DNA from: Pseudomonas sp. ADAK18 | GTDB lineage: Bacteria; Pseudomonadota; Gammaproteobacteria; Pseudomonadales; Pseudomonadaceae | DNA length: 64,000 nucleotides | Direction of reading: 5' to 3' | Assembly (NCBI RefSeq): GCF_012935695.1 | Contig: NZ_CP052859.1 | Coordinates: 2,645,001 to 2,709,000 of the forward strand | Shown: positions 46,523-54,702 of the stretch, one piece after another | Layout: each line of letters begins with the position of its first letter | Numbering within the stretch: position 1 is the first letter of the stretch | Translations under genes and position numbers: made by a program | The notes under the pieces: generated by a model | What the model was told of the DNA's origin: nothing | Database searches by the model: none | Seen by the model: the letters and a program-made list of their open reading frames with translations, nothing else

Positions 46523-47128
46523 ATGAGTACGTTATTCACCCGCCGCAAAGTCATCCAGGGCATGGGCCTGCTGGGCCTTGGCCTGCTGAGCGGCTGTGAC
46601 AACAGCCCCAGACTGAACTTCAAGTACGGCAAGGATCTGAGCGACAAGATCATGGGCCGTACCTTCAGGCTCAAGAACACCGAGGGCGAATCCGTCACCC
46701 TCAGCTCCTTCCGTGGCTTGATGCCGGTGGTGTTTTTCGGCTTCACCCAATGCCCGGCGGTCTGCCCAACGACGCTTGCCCGGATGGCCCAGGCCAAGAA
46801 ACTCATGGGTCGCGACGGCAAGATCATGCAAGTGATCTTCATCACGCTGGACCCGGAGCGCGATACGCCGAAGGTGCTCGACGCCTACGTCAAGGCCTTC
46901 GACCCCAGCTTCGAAGCGCTGTACGGCACCCCGGAAGAAATCGCCGTGGCCGCCAAGGAGTTCGGGATCTTTTATGAAAAGATCCCCGCCGGCGACAGCT
47001 ACACCCTGTCCCACACCGCCACCAGTTTTGTGTTCGACACCCGCGGCAACCTGCGCCTGGGCCTGTCGGCATCCCTTAACGCCAAAGAGTGCGCAGAAGA
47101 CCTGCTCACCGTTATGGAGGTCTGCTAA
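46523..47128 (+). CDS. SCO1/SenC-family copper chaperone
   Basis: 201 residues from ATG 46523. N-terminal twin-Arg-like start (TRRKVIQGMGLLGLGLLSGC) with a lipobox, then a thioredoxin fold carrying the copper site CPAVCP in GFTQCPAVCPTTLARM and the distal His in YTLSHTATSFVFD. SCO proteins deliver copper to the Cu-A site of cytochrome oxidase or act as thiol reductases. Its TAA overlaps the ATG of the PCuAC gene by one base, so the two are translationally coupled. Confidence 0.93.
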   Translation: MSTLFTRRKVIQGMGLLGLGLLSGCDNSPRLNFKYGKDLSDKIMGRTFRLKNTEGESVTLSSFRGLMPVVFFGFTQCPAVCPTTLARMAQAKKLMGRDGKIMQVIFITLDPERDTPKVLDAYVKAFDPSFEALYGTPEEIAVAAKEFGIFYEKIPAGDSYTLSHTATSFVFDTRGNLRLGLSASLNAKECAEDLLTVMEVC

Positions 47129-47595
47129 TGACTGCCGTTCAAACCCTCAAACGCATCGCCCTCGGCCTTTCCCTGCTGGGCCTCGCCGCCCACGCCAGCG
47201 CCCAGACCCAGGTCAGCGACGCCTGGGTGCGCGCCACTGTACCGGGGCAGCCGTCCAGCGGTGCCTTCATGACCGTCACGGCCGACAGCGACAGCAAGTT
47301 GCTCAGCGTGGCGTCACCGGTGGCCAAGACCGTGCAGATCCATGAAATGAGCATGAAGGATGACGTGATGCGCATGGGCCCGGTGGACTTCGTCGCACTG
47401 CCCGCCGGCAAAGCGGTGAAGCTCGACCCTGAGGGCTACCACGTGATGCTGATCGACCTGACCGGCCAGATCAAGGAAGGCGACCAGGTGCCGCTGACCC
47501 TGACGGTGGAAAACGCCAAGGGCGAAAAACAGACCATCGACATCAAGGCACCGGCCCGTGCCTTGAACGGTATGGACCACAGCAAGATGCATTGA
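47128..47595 (+). CDS. PCuAC-type periplasmic copper chaperone
   Basis: 155 residues with a signal peptide (LGLSLLGLAAHASA). The copper motif H-M...M...H-M appears as IHEMSMKDDVMRMGPV followed by GYHVMLIDL. The C-terminal tail MDHSKMH adds further copper ligands. It passes Cu(I) to SCO or to the oxidase Cu-A centre in the periplasm. It is coupled to the SCO gene and followed by a strong hairpin. Confidence 0.93.
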   Translation: MTAVQTLKRIALGLSLLGLAAHASAQTQVSDAWVRATVPGQPSSGAFMTVTADSDSKLLSVASPVAKTVQIHEMSMKDDVMRMGPVDFVALPAGKAVKLDPEGYHVMLIDLTGQIKEGDQVPLTLTVENAKGEKQTIDIKAPARALNGMDHSKMH

Positions 47596-47604
47596 TGCGC
47601 AGTG

Positions 47605-47642
47605 ATGGCGCTTGCCCGTTTGCCACAGAGGGCAAGCGCCAT
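47605..47642. terminator. Terminator-like hairpin after the SCO/PCuAC operon
   Basis: ATGGCGCTTGCCC (47605-47617) and GGGCAAGCGCCAT (47630-47642) form a perfect 13-bp stem with a 12-base loop, 10 bases after the PCuAC stop. No U run follows, so termination efficiency is uncertain. Confidence 0.65.
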
Positions 47643-47783
47643 ACTTAGAACGTCTGCTATCAACACTTTCTATATATTTTCAATCTACAAACCAACTCGT
47701 TAGCCTGCTCAGGCCGGATGCGTCTCCCTGTCGCCGTCCGGCCACACAATTCTAAAAATAAGCAGCAGACAACGGGAATAACA

Positions 47784-49031
47784 ATGAATAAGTCCCCCTT
47801 TGCCCTGGGCCTGACTTCGGCCACCCTCGGTTTGACCCTCGCCTTTCCCTCCTTCGCCGAAGCTGACTTTTTTGAAGACAGCAAAGCCGATCTGGAATTT
47901 CGCAACTTCTACTTCAACAGCGATTACCGTCAAGACGGCGCCAGCCAATCCAAGCGCGATGAGTGGGCTCAAGGGCTGATTCTCAACTATCAATCGGGGT
48001 TTACCGAAGGCCTTGTGGGATTTGGTGTGGATGCCATCGGCTTGCTGGGCCTCAAGCTGGATTCGGGCCCCGACCGACAAAATACCGGTTTGTTGCCCGT
48101 CGGCAGCGACAAGGCGCCCGACAGCTACAGCCGCATGGGCGCCACGGCCAAGGCCCGGATCTCCAAGAGTGTGCTGAAAGTCGGGACTTTGATCCCCAGG
48201 CTGCCCACCGTTTTGCCCAATGACGGACGCCTGCTGCCCCAAACCTTTCGTGGCACCCAACTGACCAGCCAGGACATTACCGACCTGACCCTCGACGCCG
48301 GGCGCCTGACCAGCAATACCCTGCGCAATGTCAGTGGCCACGACGACATCGAGGTGACCGCCAAAGGCATCAAGGGCGCCGTGCCCAGCGACCAATTCGA
48401 CTTCGCCAGCGCCAACTACAAATGGACCCAGAACCTGGCCACCGGGTACCACTACGCCAACCTGGAAAACAACTACAAACAACACATCTTCAACCTGGTG
48501 CACACCCTGCCCTTGGGCAACGCCCAGTCGTTCAAGACCGACCTGCGTTATGCCGACTCCAGTAAGGACGGCAACACCAACGTCGACAACCAAGCCTTTG
48601 GCGCACGCTTCACCTACAGCATCCAGGGCCACTCGTTCGGTGCGGCCTACCAGCGCATGAAAGGCACCACGGGTTTCCCGCATCTGGACGGAACCGATTC
48701 CTACCTCGTCAACTACGTGATGATCTCGCCGGACTTTGCCAACCCCGAAGAAAAATCCTGGCAAGCCCGCTACGACTACGACTTCGCCGCCATTGGTCTG
48801 CCCGGTCTGACCTTCATGACCCGCTATCTCAAGGGCAACAACTTCGAGCGCAGCCGAGGCGTGGAAGGCACCGAATGGGAGCGCAACACAGACATTGGCT
48901 ACGTGTTCCAGAGCGGCGCGCTGAAGAACCTCGAGGTGAAATGGCGCAATGGCACCTACCGCAGCAACGGCTCCGGTAGCGACATCGACCAGAACCGCTT
49001 CATCGTCAGCTACACCCTGCCCCTGCTTTAA
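47784..49031 (+). CDS. OprD-family outer-membrane porin linked to the exported lyase
   Basis: 415 residues from ATG 47784, with a signal peptide ending PSFAEA. OprD features: DLEFRNFYFNSDYRQDG, LILNYQSGFTEGLVGFGVDA, ARISKSVLKVGTLIPRLPTV and the final strand RFIVSYTLPLL. The exported lyase gene starts 19 bases after its stop, so the two are probably cotranscribed. The channel may admit the lyase substrate, perhaps an acidic N-substituted amino acid. Confidence 0.88.
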   Translation: MNKSPFALGLTSATLGLTLAFPSFAEADFFEDSKADLEFRNFYFNSDYRQDGASQSKRDEWAQGLILNYQSGFTEGLVGFGVDAIGLLGLKLDSGPDRQNTGLLPVGSDKAPDSYSRMGATAKARISKSVLKVGTLIPRLPTVLPNDGRLLPQTFRGTQLTSQDITDLTLDAGRLTSNTLRNVSGHDDIEVTAKGIKGAVPSDQFDFASANYKWTQNLATGYHYANLENNYKQHIFNLVHTLPLGNAQSFKTDLRYADSSKDGNTNVDNQAFGARFTYSIQGHSFGAAYQRMKGTTGFPHLDGTDSYLVNYVMISPDFANPEEKSWQARYDYDFAAIGLPGLTFMTRYLKGNNFERSRGVEGTEWERNTDIGYVFQSGALKNLEVKWRNGTYRSNGSGSDIDQNRFIVSYTLPLL

Positions 49032-49050
49032 TTTTTCCGGAGCATTGCCC

Positions 49051-50661
49051 ATGAATACCAAGAAAAGCCTGGTTCACCTGGCAGTGGCGTTCGCCCTGTT
49101 CAGTACTTACGGCGCCTATGCCGCCGACACCGGCGAGTTGCCTTGCAACACCACCGAACAATGCGCGGCTCAGGCGGCGAAAGTCGGTGCGTCAGTGGAC
49201 ACCTCGCAGTCCCCGCGCAAAGCCAAGGGCGACCCGACACAAACCCAGTTCGCCTGGCTCAACCGCATCAACAAAGCCTCGATCGTGATGCTCACTGAAG
49301 AAGGCATCGTCAAGCCGGACATGGGCCAGAAGATCGCCGGCGGCGTGCGCTACGCCATCGACCAGGCCGACCAGTCGGGGGGCAAACGCCCCAGTGATGT
49401 GCTGCAACTGGAAAAAATCATGACCGACAAAATCGGTCCCGAGGCCTCGCTGATCCACTCCGGCCGCAGTCGGCAGGACATGCTCGCGACCTTTCGCCTG
49501 GCCAAACTGCGCGCCCAGGTGCTGGCCTACAGCGATGCGTTGAACGCTACACGCCAGCGTATCCTGGCCATCGCCGAGAAGAACGTCGACACGCTGGTGC
49601 CGGCGTATACCAACGGCGTGCAGGCCATGCCCATCAGCTACGCCCACTACCTGCTGGCGTACGAGGCGGCTTTTGATCGGGACGGCCAGCGCATTCGCGA
49701 GTTGTACACGCGTTTGAACCTGAGCCCGATGGGTACGGCCGTACTGGCGAACTCCGCATATCCGCTCAACCGTGAGCGCCTGGCCGAGTTGCTGGGCTTT
49801 GATGGCGTGCGGGAAAACTCCCTGGATTCCAGCCAGGTGTCCACCTATGACATCCCGATTGAAGCGGCGAACCTGGCGGCCTCCTCGGCGATTCGCATTG
49901 GCGCGATGATTGGCGATATCCATACCCAATACCACCAGATCCGCCCTTGGTTGTTGCTGGATGAAGAGTCCACCTACACCAGCAGCGCCATGCCGCAAAA
50001 GCGCAACCCGGGGCTGTTGATGCGCACTCGCGAGTCGGCCTCGGATGTGGTCGGGCTGGCGCAGACCGTGACCTTGCGCGCCCATAACGTCACCACCGGC
50101 ATGACCGACTACAAGTTCGCCTTTGATTCATTGGGACTGTTCCAATCCACGGGCGAGATGTTCACGAGCATGGACGCGGTGCTCGACGCCCTGCAAATCA
50201 ACCCGCAGCGGGCGCTGGAGGAGCTGGAGTCGGAGTGGACCACCTCGATGGAGCTGGCCGACACCCTGGAGCGCCAGTTCAAGGTGCCGTTCCGGATTGG
50301 TCATAGCTTTGCTTCGCTGATCGTCACCGAAGCCCGCAGCAATGGCACCACCCCGAAAACCTTCCCATATGCCGATGCACAGAAGCTGTATCGCCAGGCA
50401 GCGGACAAGTACAAGTGGACACCCAACACCTTGCCATTGGATGAGGCCGGTTTGCGTTCAGCACTGTCGCCGACCAACATGGTCAAGACTCGCAAAGGCA
50501 CGGGTGGACCACAGCCGGAAGAGGTCAAGCGGATGCTGGTCGAGGCGCACAAATCCCTCGAAGCTGATCAAAAGTGGCTGACGGGGCGCCGTGACAAGCT
50601 CAAGAGCGCGGAAGGTAATCTGGACAAGGCTTTCGAAAAATTGGCAAATAGCAAAGACTGA
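49051..50661 (+). CDS. Exported aspartase/fumarase-superfamily lyase (argininosuccinate-lyase-like)
   Basis: 536 residues from ATG 49051, with GGAG upstream. A Sec signal (MNTKKSLVHLAVAFALFSTY, cleaved near AYA) places it in the periplasm, unlike the cytosolic members of the family. It keeps the C1 region as GRSRQDMLAT (138-147) and the catalytic-serine loop as SSAMPQKRNP (311-320). The C2 region reads AYTNGVQAMP, with Asn188 where argininosuccinate lyase has a catalytic-region His. A second domain of helices follows. Relatives release fumarate from N-succinyl compounds (argininosuccinate, EDDS). A dicarboxylate symporter and LysR gene lie beside it. The substrate is unknown. Confidence 0.82.
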   Translation: MNTKKSLVHLAVAFALFSTYGAYAADTGELPCNTTEQCAAQAAKVGASVDTSQSPRKAKGDPTQTQFAWLNRINKASIVMLTEEGIVKPDMGQKIAGGVRYAIDQADQSGGKRPSDVLQLEKIMTDKIGPEASLIHSGRSRQDMLATFRLAKLRAQVLAYSDALNATRQRILAIAEKNVDTLVPAYTNGVQAMPISYAHYLLAYEAAFDRDGQRIRELYTRLNLSPMGTAVLANSAYPLNRERLAELLGFDGVRENSLDSSQVSTYDIPIEAANLAASSAIRIGAMIGDIHTQYHQIRPWLLLDEESTYTSSAMPQKRNPGLLMRTRESASDVVGLAQTVTLRAHNVTTGMTDYKFAFDSLGLFQSTGEMFTSMDAVLDALQINPQRALEELESEWTTSMELADTLERQFKVPFRIGHSFASLIVTEARSNGTTPKTFPYADAQKLYRQAADKYKWTPNTLPLDEAGLRSALSPTNMVKTRKGTGGPQPEEVKRMLVEAHKSLEADQKWLTGRRDKLKSAEGNLDKAFEKLANSKD

Positions 50662-50675
50662 AACCCGATCAAAAG

Positions 50676-50783
50676 GTGGGAGTTGTCGAGCCCCGGCGAG
50701 GCTGCGATGGGGTCAGTACTGCAAACATTGGTGTTGGCTGACCCACCGCTATCGTAGCCTCGCTGGGGCTCGACAACTCCCAC
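50676..50783. repeat. REPIN, GTCGAGCCCCGGCGAGGCTG type
   Basis: Arms at 50676-50708 (GTGGGAGTTGTCGAGCCCCG onward) and 50751-50783 are inverted copies with two mismatches, 42 bases apart, between the convergent lyase and symporter genes. It has the same core as the repeats at 31643 and 60944. Confidence 0.9.
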
Positions 50784-50801
50784 ATTTGCCCTGTGTCAGA
50801 C

Positions 50802-52049
50802 TCAAGATCCAGCAAGGTCCAGCGCCAGCTCCCGCCTCAATGCATCACGATCCAGGGCCTTCTGCCAACTGCAAATCGCCAGGCAAGCCACGCAATTACC
50901 CAACACATTGGTCAGCGAGCGGCACTTCATCAGCCGCTCCACCCCCAACAACAACCCCACCCCCTCCAGCGGGATCCACTGCAGAATGTTCAAGGTGGCA
51001 ATCAAGGTAAACAACGCCGAGCCCGCCACGCTGGTGGACCCCAACGAGGTAAACAGGCAAATCAGCAACACGACCAGCAGTTCCGGCGCGGTGATACTCA
51101 CGCCGGCCAAATGGGCCAGAAACATGACGGCAGTGGTCAGATAAATATGGCTGCCGGTTAAATTGAAGCTATAACCGGTTGTCAGTACCAGGCGTACTAA
51201 CTGACGATCACACCCCAGCGCCTCAAGTTTACCGACAAACCCCGGAAGTGCTGCGACCGATGAGCCCGTAAACGCCACCAACAACAACTCTTCCTTCAAA
51301 TAAACGATCAACCTGGACAATCGAACTCCCGCCGCCCGTGCGATCCCCGCAAACACCACAACAACAAATAATGCACAGGCCAGATAAATAACCACAATGA
51401 ACTTCAGCAACGGCAAAACCGAGCTCATGCCATATTTACCGATAACAAAAGCCATGGCCCCAAATGCCGCCAACGGGGCGAACTTCAAGATAATGTGCAG
51501 CAGCCGAAAGAGCATCGCCAAAGACGACTCCAGCCAGGCCAGGCAGCGGTTGCTGCCTTTTACCCCACGACCGAGCAACAACCCGCAAAACGCAGCCGCG
51601 ACCATCACCTGCAGCACCAGACTGTGGACAAACACCCCGTAAACGCTGGACAAGATCGGCATCAACGAAAGCTCATGCACGAGCGCTCCCGAGGTGTGTG
51701 TTGACACTCGCTGGCCAAAACCCAGGGACGCCACTTCGGTCTGATCAAGACCGAAGACTGAGCCGGCCATCAATCCCATCATCAGCGCACACAGCGACAT
51801 CAGCTGGAAATACAGCACTATCCGGCCCACTACGCGGCTGTGTTTTTGTTCACGCTGAATACCGGAAACACCGGTAGTGACCAATACAAATAACAGAAAG
51901 GGCATCAACAAACCGACCAACTTTATAAAGCCGTCGCTGAGCAGCTTCATATCAATCGCTACATCTGGGCAGACCAACCCCAACATTATCCCAAGAGCAA
52001 TGGCAACCAGGATTGGCATGCTCGTATTCCTGGCAGATCGGGTTGACAT
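50802..52049 (-). CDS. Dicarboxylate:cation symporter (DAACS family, DctA-like)
   Basis: 415 residues. Eight or more membrane segments and the two re-entrant loops of the DAACS fold: FTGSSVAALPGFVGKLEALG (HP1-like), GYSFNLTGSHIYLTTAVMF, LFTSLGSTSVAGSALFTLI (HP2-like) and GVERLMKCRSLTNVLGNCVA. DctA proteins have SFNLDG; here it is NLTG, so the Asp of a cation site is lost. It should import a C4-dicarboxylate or related acid. Divergent from the LysR gene; AGGA lies 6 bases before the start. Its likely role is uptake of the lyase product. Confidence 0.88.
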   Translation of the reverse strand: MSTRSARNTSMPILVAIALGIMLGLVCPDVAIDMKLLSDGFIKLVGLLMPFLLFVLVTTGVSGIQREQKHSRVVGRIVLYFQLMSLCALMMGLMAGSVFGLDQTEVASLGFGQRVSTHTSGALVHELSLMPILSSVYGVFVHSLVLQVMVAAAFCGLLLGRGVKGSNRCLAWLESSLAMLFRLLHIILKFAPLAAFGAMAFVIGKYGMSSVLPLLKFIVVIYLACALFVVVVFAGIARAAGVRLSRLIVYLKEELLLVAFTGSSVAALPGFVGKLEALGCDRQLVRLVLTTGYSFNLTGSHIYLTTAVMFLAHLAGVSITAPELLVVLLICLFTSLGSTSVAGSALFTLIATLNILQWIPLEGVGLLLGVERLMKCRSLTNVLGNCVACLAICSWQKALDRDALRRELALDLAGS

Positions 52050-52085
52050 CGGTGTTCCTCAGTCTTTTTATTTATTGTTATTGTC

Positions 52086-52115
52086 GTGACCCAGCACTTT
52101 CGGCATATTGGTCAC
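52086..52115. promoter_or_regulatory. Inverted repeat in the symporter/LysR divergent promoter
   Basis: GTGACC (52086-52091) and GGTCAC (52110-52115) form a 6-bp inverted repeat, starts 24 bases apart, in the middle of the 118-base divergent region. It could be a LysR recognition site; the match is short. Confidence 0.35.
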
Positions 52116-52167
52116 CAAGGCGCACCCAGGCCACAAATAATAAAGTCTTGCCACGGGATATACCACC

Positions 52168-53082
52168 ATGGAACTTCGCCATTTACGCTATTTCATCATG
52201 GTGGCTGAAGAGCGACATTTCACCCGCGCCGCCGCCCGCTTGAACATGCAACAACCGCCCCTCAGCCAACAGATTCGCGCTCTGGAACAAGAGCTGGGGT
52301 TTGAGCTGTTCAAGCGCCACCCCAAAGGGGTCGACCTTACCGCTGGCGGGCTGGTGTTCCTCGATGAAGCGCGGATCATCCTGGCCCGGGTCGAGCACGG
52401 TTCCCTCAAGGCCTCCCGCGCCGCCCACGGCATCGAAGGCACCCTGGTCATCGGCTTTACCAGCTCCGCCGCCGCCCACCCGCTGATCCCGCGCATCATC
52501 CGCGCTTATCGCGAGCACTATCCGGGCGTGGAGCTCTCGGTCAAGGAAGGCAGCGCCCGGGAAATCACCGAAGAAACCCTGGAAAAACGCATCGACATCG
52601 GCATCCTCCGCGCCCCGGTCAGCGACCATCAAAGCCTCAGTTTCCACCGTCTGCTCAACGAAGAAATGCTCCTCACCCTACCCGTCGGCCATCCGCTGCT
52701 CAAAGGGCAAGAACCCTCAATCAGCCTGAGCACCCTCAAGGACGAACGCTTCATCCTTGTACGCCGCCCCGGCGCGCCGGGCATGTACGCCAACCTGATC
52801 AAGGCCTGCCAGAACGCCGGCTTTGAACCGAAGATTGCCTTTGAAGTGGAACGGATGCTGACCAACGTCAGCCTGGTGGCTGCGGGAGAAGGTATCTCGG
52901 TGGTGCCCGCCTCCATGCGCGATGTGCACCGGGACAGTGTTGTGTATTGCCGAATTCGAGATGCGCGACCACGGTTGTTGGCGCCAATCACCTTGGTACG
53001 GCGCACGTTCAACCCGTCGGCGCCGTTGCAGAATTTTATTGAGCTGGCGCGGGAGTTGGCTGGGGTTTATCGGAAGGGGTAA
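52168..53082 (+). CDS. LysR-family transcriptional regulator (BenM/CatM-like)
   Basis: 304 residues. N-terminal helix-turn-helix: MELRHLRYFIMVAEERHFTR AAARLNMQQPPLSQQIRALE, identical in layout to BenM/CatM-type LysR proteins. The effector domain starts near LVIGFTSSAAAHPLIPRIIR and has VSLVAAGEGISVVPASM as the cleft segment. It diverges from the dicarboxylate symporter and probably controls it and the porin/lyase pair in response to a dicarboxylate. The ligand is inferred, not known. Confidence 0.92.
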   Translation: MELRHLRYFIMVAEERHFTRAAARLNMQQPPLSQQIRALEQELGFELFKRHPKGVDLTAGGLVFLDEARIILARVEHGSLKASRAAHGIEGTLVIGFTSSAAAHPLIPRIIRAYREHYPGVELSVKEGSAREITEETLEKRIDIGILRAPVSDHQSLSFHRLLNEEMLLTLPVGHPLLKGQEPSISLSTLKDERFILVRRPGAPGMYANLIKACQNAGFEPKIAFEVERMLTNVSLVAAGEGISVVPASMRDVHRDSVVYCRIRDARPRLLAPITLVRRTFNPSAPLQNFIELARELAGVYRKG

Positions 53083-53100
53083 TGCCTACGGGCTTTTGGG

Positions 53101-53430
53101 TCAATCCACCACAAACAACCTCGCTCCCGTGTCAGTCGATGACCGATGCCCCTCCATACCATTGCCCACCTGATAACTCATCCCAGCGGTGAGGGTGAAT
53201 CGACGACCGTCCTCCAGTTCAGTGTGCAACTCGCCCTCCAGGCATAGCAGGACATGGCCTCTCCAGCACCAGTGATCGGCCAGGTAGCCGGGGCTGTATT
53301 CAACCATTCGCACCCGCACCGAACCGAACTGGCAGGCTCGCCAATAAGCATGGCCCGTTTCTCCGGGATGGAGAGTCGACTCCACAGTTGACCAGTCAGT
53401 GGTACCAAACGGGATTGCAACAAGATCCAT
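53101..53430 (-). CDS. Small DHCW-motif cupin protein
   Basis: 109 residues from ATG 53430. It is a single cupin barrel with the family motif LADHWCWRGHVLLCLEGELH and a second conserved block FTLTAGMSYQVGNGMEGHRS. His and Cys residues could hold a metal. Members are widespread but uncharacterised as far as I recall. It is convergent with the LysR gene, 18 bases from its stop. Confidence 0.8.
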   Translation of the reverse strand: MDLVAIPFGTTDWSTVESTLHPGETGHAYWRACQFGSVRVRMVEYSPGYLADHWCWRGHVLLCLEGELHTELEDGRRFTLTAGMSYQVGNGMEGHRSSTDTGARLFVVD

Positions 53431-53570
53431 AATTGCCTCGGTAATCAAAGAACTGCAGAGGACCGTACTGGCTGCCTGAGACTTGCGATAGACACAGATG
53501 GTTGGCTTTTGTGGGATACAGCCCCGCGCTCTTGTTATCCTGTTGCTCCACTGCGCCTGGATGTCCTTTG

Positions 53571-54065
53571 ATGCAAATCGACCCCGCCTACATCCTCCAC
53601 GAGACCGAACACTGGATCCTCAACCATCACCTGGCGTCCGCATTGCCGGGCTACCTGATGCTGGGTGCCAAGACGCCTATCAGCTCACTGGCTGATTTGC
53701 CGGAGCCGGCGCTTGCGGAACTGGGCGGGTTGCTCGCCAAGACCCAGCGGGTCATGGAGGTGCAGTTGGCGCCCAAGTGGCTGTACATCAGCCGGTTCGG
53801 GCACATGCCAGGCTTCCCCCTGCACTTTCATTTCATCCCGGTGTACGGCTGGGTGGAGGACCTGTTTTGGCAGGATGAGCGCTACCGGGTGCTGGAGAAT
53901 TTTGCCGCAGCCACCTCACCACAGCCCCTGACGGACGGAGCCGAGCTGACGCTGTTTATCTGGCGCGAATTCGGTGAGAGCTTCACGCCACCGGCAACGC
54001 AGGGACCGTCGGTGTGCGAGACGATTGGGCGCTTGAGGGAGGCGTTCAGAAACGAAGTCGTTTAG
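53571..54065 (+). CDS. HIT-family (histidine triad) hydrolase
   Basis: 164 residues from ATG 53571. The HIT domain has LNHHLASALPGYLMLGAKTP and WLYISRFGHMPGFPLHFHFIPVY, where H-x-H-x is the triad of the alpha-phosphate site. HIT proteins hydrolyse nucleotide conjugates such as adenosine phosphoramidates or dinucleoside polyphosphates. The C-terminal part is longer than in Hint proteins. It is convergent with a GNAT gene, 9 bases apart. Confidence 0.82.
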   Translation: MQIDPAYILHETEHWILNHHLASALPGYLMLGAKTPISSLADLPEPALAELGGLLAKTQRVMEVQLAPKWLYISRFGHMPGFPLHFHFIPVYGWVEDLFWQDERYRVLENFAAATSPQPLTDGAELTLFIWREFGESFTPPATQGPSVCETIGRLREAFRNEVV

Positions 54066-54074
54066 TCCTAAGCC

Positions 54075-54509
54075 TCAAGCATTCTCGTTACCCCGTCGGG
54101 TAAACGAATACCGATCGATATCCGTCCTCAATTGCCAGCCCCGACCCTGCCAATAGCGCGCTGCGCTTTCGTTGGTCTTGAACACATCAAGGTGACACTT
54201 CTGGATGCCTTGCTGTTCAAGCGCTGAAAGACAGCGTTCTACCAGCGTATTGGCGATGCCCTGGCGCCGATACTCGGGCAACACCAGCAAATGCTGCAAA
54301 TACCCACGACGTCCGTCATGCCCGCACATCACGCAAGCGCAGAGCACGCCATCCGCTTCAACGACAAAACTCATACCAGGGTTGCGCTCCAGATACCGGG
54401 AGGTCGACTCGCGGGAGTCGGCATCACGCAGGGAAATACCAGGGGTGTTGCGCATAAGGTCGATGACGGCGGTGTAGTCGTCCATGGTCATGACGCGGAT
54501 GTTGAGCAT
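54075..54509 (-). CDS. GNAT-family N-acetyltransferase
   Basis: 144 residues from ATG 54509 (MLNIRVMTMDD). The acetyl-CoA site is LQHLLVLPEYRRQGIANTLV (R-R-x-G-x-A), followed by HLDVFKTNESAARYWQGRGW. The CVMCGHDGRRGYL strand is typical of the family. The substrate is unknown. The gene is not obviously linked to either neighbour. Confidence 0.88.
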   Translation of the reverse strand: MLNIRVMTMDDYTAVIDLMRNTPGISLRDADSRESTSRYLERNPGMSFVVEADGVLCACVMCGHDGRRGYLQHLLVLPEYRRQGIANTLVERCLSALEQQGIQKCHLDVFKTNESAARYWQGRGWQLRTDIDRYSFTRRGNENA

Positions 54510-54610
54510 TGGATTGAGCCTGGTGGTGTGGGTTTTCCATACTAACGCGATCCTACAGGGGATCACGTCAGTGCCTGGCGGCTCTGCATCAGTTATTTAT
54601 GCTCAATTCA

Positions 54611-54635
54611 CAGCTTAATAATATTTTATTAATAA
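54611..54635 (+). promoter_or_regulatory. A+T-rich island upstream of the FMO operon
   Basis: A run of 21 consecutive A or T bases (from 54615 to 54635, TTAATAATATTTTATTAATA onward) stands out in high-GC DNA, 68-88 bases before the FMO start. It may be an UP element or a LysR-type target, as LysR sites often have an AT-rich T-N11-A core. Confidence 0.45.
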
Positions 54636-54702
54636 CCGCCCGCCCCCTAGCCTTGAAGTCATGCCCGACCTGAATCCAATCGCTGTTCAGAAGGATAGAG
54701 AC

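Noticed and set aside
47709..49061. A 450-codon open frame antisense to the OprD porin
   Set aside because: Its Gly/Val-rich translation is the mirror of beta-strand codons of the porin, whose signal peptide and C-terminal strand are clear.
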